Assembly: GCA_025061935.1 (NCBI GenBank)
Contig: JANWZY010000132.1
Coordinates: 1 to 7,976 of the forward strand
DNA: 7,976 bases
Direction of reading: 5' to 3'
Source of the DNA: Verrucomicrobiia bacterium
GTDB lineage: Bacteria; Verrucomicrobiota; Verrucomicrobiia; Limisphaerales; DTLC01
Under the pieces are notes generated by a model. It was not told where the DNA came from. It worked only from the letters and a program-made list of their open reading frames with translations, and made no database searches. Made by a program: the position numbers and the translations under genes. Below, piece after piece: positions 5,236-7,976 of the stretch. How positions within the stretch are numbered: the stretch's first letter is position 1; every line of letters begins with the position of its first letter.

Positions 5236-7329
5236 ATGAAAACGTATCAGGCAAGTGAGATTCGGAACTTTGCGCTGGTGGGGCATGCTTCCAGCGGCAA
5301 AACGATGCTTAGCGAAGCGATGCTGGCATGTGCAGGCGTAATCAGCCGCATGGGTAGCATCGCGAACGGGACAACCGTGTCCGACTACCACGAGAACGAG
5401 TGCGAGCGGAAAATTTCGATTCAACTTAGCCTGATGCACCTGGACTGGGGCGGGAAAAAATTCAACATCATGGACTGCCCTGGGTACCTCGATTTCATTG
5501 GCGAGGCGCTGAGCGGGCTGCGTGCGGCCGATTGCGCTGTGATTGTGGTGGATGCCAAAGACGGTGTAGGAGTTGGTACGCACCAAGTATGGGAGTACGC
5601 CACACAATTCGGCATCCCCAAAATTTTCGTGATTAACGGACTGGATAAGGACGGGGCAGATTTCGACCGCGCGCTTGGCCAGATCCGCCAAAGCTTTGGT
5701 GAGCGCGCGTTCCCGTTGACGCTGCCTGTGAATCCTGGACCCGGCTTCGACCAGGTCTTGGATACGCTCCGGAGCAGTGTGCTCAAATACGCTTCCGACA
5801 GGAGCGGCAAGGCTGAGGAGACTCCGGCTGGAGGCGAATTAGCCGAGCGGGTCAAGACGTTGCATCAACAGCTTATCGAGTACATTGCTGAGTCGGATGA
5901 CGCACTGCTTGAGAAGTTTTTCGATAAGGGCACGCTGACTGAGGAAGAGTTGCGCGGCGGGTTGCACCGCGCCTTTCTGCAGCAAACGTTCATGCCTGTG
6001 TTCGCCACCTGCGCGGAGAAGAACGTCGGCGTCAGCCGGCTCATGGATTTCATCGGCAAATACGGCGTGTCGCCGGCTGACCGTGGCAAGACGAAGGCGG
6101 TGGATGCGAACGGGGCCGAGGTCGAGCTCGACATAACCAATCCCGAGCCGGTCCTGTTTGTGTTCAAGACGATGAACGAGCCGAAGTTCGGCGAGCTGTC
6201 TTTCTTCCGCGTTTACTCAGGTAAGCTCGACCTCGGTATGGAGCTATACAACACCGACACGCGCGTAACAGAAAAGATCAGCCAGATTTACATTCTCAAC
6301 GGCCAGAACCGCGTGTTGGTTGACCATTTGCCGGCGGGGGACATCGGCGCCACGGTCAAGCTCAAGAACACGCACACAGGCAACACGCTCTGCAGCCCGA
6401 AGCTGAACCTTACGCTGCCGAAAGTCCAATTCCCGAAGCCGAACATCCACGCCGCGCTGGAGCTGAAGGTCAAGGGCGAGGAAGACAAGCTTTCGCAAGG
6501 GTTGGCCGCCCTCCACCAGGTTGACCCGACGTTTATGTGGACGGTGGATGCGGAGCTGCGCCAGACCATAGTGTCTGCGCAAGGCGAAATGCACCTTGCG
6601 GTTATCACCGATGAGCTGAAGAAGCGGTACCGCGTCGAGGTCGAGCTTGTCCCGCCCAAGATACGGTTCCGCGAGACGATCAAGGCGCGTGCCGAGGCCA
6701 AGTACAGGCACAAGAAACAGACGGGAGGTGCCGGCCAGTTCGCTGAAGTTTGGATGCGGATCGAGCCGAAGCCGCGCGATACCGGACTCGAATTCACCGA
6801 GTCGCTTGTGGGCCAAAACGTGGACCGCGTGTTTGTGCCGTCGGTCGAGAAGGGGGTTAACCGCGCTGCTGCAGAAGGCATCTTGGCCGGGTACCGCGTC
6901 ACGGACGTGAAGGTTGACTTTTACGACGGCAAGATGCATCCGGTTGACTCGAACGACATCTCCTTCCAGATAGCGGGTTATTACGCGTTCCGGGAAGCGT
7001 TCATGAACGCCAAGCCATGCCTGCTCGAACCGATTCACACGCTCGAGATCAAGGTGCCGGACGAGTTCGTCGGGGCGGTAATGGGTGATCTGTCCGGGCG
7101 ACGCGGTAAAATCCTCGGCATAGACAGCGTAGGCGGAATGCAAATCATTCGCGCGCAGGTGCCGGCTGCCGAGCTGTACCGGTACGCGACCACGCTCCGG
7201 TCGTTAACCGGCGGGCGCGGCGTGCACACCGAAGAGTTCAGTCATTACGAAGAAATGCCTGCGCACCTGCAGCAAAAGGTGATCGAGGAGAGCAAGAAAG
7301 CGCGCGAGCAGCAGCGCCAGGAGAAATGA
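5236..7329 (+). CDS. EF-G-like translational GTPase (EF-G-2 type)
   Basis: This is a five-domain EF-G homologue of 697 residues. I chose the ATG at 5236 because MKTYQASEIRNFALVGH fits the family start. A GTG at 5164 would add 24 unrelated residues across a palindrome-rich leader. Motifs: P-loop GHASSGKT (16-23), GTTVSD (45-50), switch I ERKISI (57-62), G3 DCPGYLDF (80-87) and G4 NGLD (134-137). Domains II and III lie at about 300-478, domain IV at about 480-600 with KQTGGAGQF (494-502) and HPVDSNDISF (568-577), and domain V from about 603 with GAVMGDLSGRRGKI. Canonical EF-G has AHIDAGKT, RGITI, DTPGH, NKMD and GGRGQYG. The differences put this in the EF-G-like paralogue group, whose role is poorly defined; a normal fusA should exist elsewhere. 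The G4 lysine is replaced by glycine. hflX follows in the same direction. Confidence 0.93.
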   Translation: MKTYQASEIRNFALVGHASSGKTMLSEAMLACAGVISRMGSIANGTTVSDYHENECERKISIQLSLMHLDWGGKKFNIMDCPGYLDFIGEALSGLRAADCAVIVVDAKDGVGVGTHQVWEYATQFGIPKIFVINGLDKDGADFDRALGQIRQSFGERAFPLTLPVNPGPGFDQVLDTLRSSVLKYASDRSGKAEETPAGGELAERVKTLHQQLIEYIAESDDALLEKFFDKGTLTEEELRGGLHRAFLQQTFMPVFATCAEKNVGVSRLMDFIGKYGVSPADRGKTKAVDANGAEVELDITNPEPVLFVFKTMNEPKFGELSFFRVYSGKLDLGMELYNTDTRVTEKISQIYILNGQNRVLVDHLPAGDIGATVKLKNTHTGNTLCSPKLNLTLPKVQFPKPNIHAALELKVKGEEDKLSQGLAALHQVDPTFMWTVDAELRQTIVSAQGEMHLAVITDELKKRYRVEVELVPPKIRFRETIKARAEAKYRHKKQTGGAGQFAEVWMRIEPKPRDTGLEFTESLVGQNVDRVFVPSVEKGVNRAAAEGILAGYRVTDVKVDFYDGKMHPVDSNDISFQIAGYYAFREAFMNAKPCLLEPIHTLEIKVPDEFVGAVMGDLSGRRGKILGIDSVGGMQIIRAQVPAAELYRYATTLRSLTGGRGVHTEEFSHYEEMPAHLQQKVIEESKKAREQQRQEK

Positions 7330-7368
7330 GATGCGGCTGCCACCTGCATCGGCTGGAGCAGAAAAACG

Positions 7369-7414
7369 CAGGGTTCGGCCCGGCCCTGTTTCACCCCACC
7401 AGCGTGATGTGGGG
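7369..7414 (+). terminator. Possible weak terminator or leader hairpins between the EF-G-like gene and hflX
   Basis: Two simple stems lie in the 161-base gap: CAGGG/CCCTG (7369-7373 with 7384-7388), followed by only TTTC, and CCCCAC/GTGGGG (7394-7399 with 7409-7414), followed by CTGTTG and an A run. Neither has a proper T run, so termination is doubtful and the two genes may be co-transcribed. Confidence 0.25.
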
Positions 7415-7475
7415 CTGTTGAAAAAACCGTCTTCGCGTGCAATAATTGAACCGAACTCTGCGCTAATCGGAGTTT

Positions 7476-7481
7476 GGAAGG
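7476..7481 (+). promoter_or_regulatory. Ribosome binding site of hflX
   Basis: GGAAGG sits 9 bases ahead of the TTG at 7491 and directly touches another TTG at 7482. The spacing favours 7491 as the start; no ATG or GTG is available between the stop at 7464-7466 and the conserved region. Confidence 0.5.
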
Positions 7482-7490
7482 TTGAAAGCA

Positions 7491-7976
7491 TTGATCGAGA
7501 CCAGAGATACACGGCCTGAACGAGTTTTTTTGGTCGGAATCGAGCTTAAAGGCCGGAGCGCGCTGGACGCGCGTGATTCGCTCGAAGAACTGGCTCAACT
7601 GGCGGCCAGCGCGGGGGGCGAGGTTGTCGGCACCGGTGTCCAACGGCTTGAGGCGCCAAATGCTGGCACCTACATCGGCAGCGGTAAGGCTGCCGAGTTC
7701 GCGCAACAGTGCCGCGCATTGCGTGTTGACACCGTCATTTTCGACGACGAGCTGACGCCCGCGCAGACGCGCAACCTGGAGAAAATCTTCAACTGCAGAG
7801 TGCTCGACCGTACAGACCTGATCTTGGCCATTTTCGCCCAGCGCGCGCGCACGCGCGAGGGGAAGCTGCAGGTCGAGCTGGCGCAGTTGCAGCATCTGTT
7901 GCCGCGCCTTACACGGTATTGGGGGCACCTGTCGCGCCAGGCCGGTGGTATCGGGGTCCGCGCCGGCGAGGGCGAG
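7491..7976 (+). CDS. hflX: GTPase HflX, N-terminal part, cut by the right edge
   Basis: The first 162 residues are present. HflX is a ribosome-associated GTPase that in other bacteria splits stalled 70S ribosomes, for example after heat shock or with antibiotics bound. The visible part covers the HflX-specific N-terminal domain: RVFLVGIEL near 11-19, the glycine loop GTYIGSGKAAEF at 59-70, FDDELTPAQTRNLEK at 84-98, and VLDRTDLILAIFAQRARTREG at 104-124. The long helix KLQVELAQLQHLLPRL follows, then the linker GGIGVRAGEGE at 152-162, where most relatives have GGIGTRGPGE. The GTPase domain lies beyond the window. The start is a TTG with a GGAAGG ribosome site; TTG at 7482 is the alternative. It lies 161 bases behind the EF-G-like gene. 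Confidence 0.93.
   Translation, partial: MIETRDTRPERVFLVGIELKGRSALDARDSLEELAQLAASAGGEVVGTGVQRLEAPNAGTYIGSGKAAEFAQQCRALRVDTVIFDDELTPAQTRNLEKIFNCRVLDRTDLILAIFAQRARTREGKLQVELAQLQHLLPRLTRYWGHLSRQAGGIGVRAGEGE

Noticed and set aside
4927..5691. 254-codon open frame on the minus strand
   Set aside because: It is antisense to the GTPase domain of the EF-G-like gene and runs through the palindromic intergenic region; no ribosome site or family signature.
6244..7143. 299-codon open frame on the minus strand
   Set aside because: It lies wholly antisense to the EF-G-like gene, whose motifs are unmistakable; long antisense frames are expected in GC-rich genes. The translation has no recognisable motif.
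1..7976. CRISPR arrays, insertion sequences, phage genes, toxin-antitoxin pairs
   Set aside because: No regularly spaced repeats, transposase or integrase motifs, or small paired genes were seen on either strand.

Overview
The window is GC-rich bacterial chromosome and looks like one core stretch, with no phage, IS, CRISPR or toxin-antitoxin hardware visible. A PEP-CTERM exosortase substrate, a secreted DUF1080 (3-keto-disaccharide hydrolase family) protein and few Shine-Dalgarno sequences together suggest a Gram-negative of the Planctomycetes-Verrucomicrobia-Chlamydiae group, most likely Verrucomicrobiota. This placement is inferred from gene content only.

Left part (1-1530): a rightward reading frame enters from the left edge and overlaps tail-to-tail with a leftward gene for a secreted PEP-CTERM protein (214-1059). 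A gene-free stretch of about 470 bases follows, with a 10-bp tandem repeat and a possible tRNA promoter.

Middle (1531-3824): a tRNA-Leu(CAA) with encoded CCA is followed within about 45 bases by a secreted DUF1080 protein that carries a DUF3471-like C-terminal domain. This gene converges on a leftward glucokinase gene (glk). The two could belong to the same sugar catabolism (hydrolysis outside the cytoplasm, phosphorylation inside), but nothing in the sequence shows co-regulation.

Right part (3825-7976): a leftward Mut7-C type RNase with a zinc ribbon and an unusual helical N-terminus is divergent from a rightward EF-G-like translational GTPase. The EF-G-like gene is followed by hflX, which is cut by the right edge. 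The divergent intergenic region is rich in repeats: a 13-bp direct repeat, a 10-bp inverted repeat and three copies of AAACGGT in either orientation. The three genes are all predicted to act on RNA or ribosomes.

The observations most worth following are the repeat cluster between the Mut7-C and EF-G-like genes, the NGLD version of the G4 motif in the EF-G-like protein, and the non-ubiquitin N-terminus of the Mut7-C protein. I see no clear evidence of an entirely new multi-gene system.
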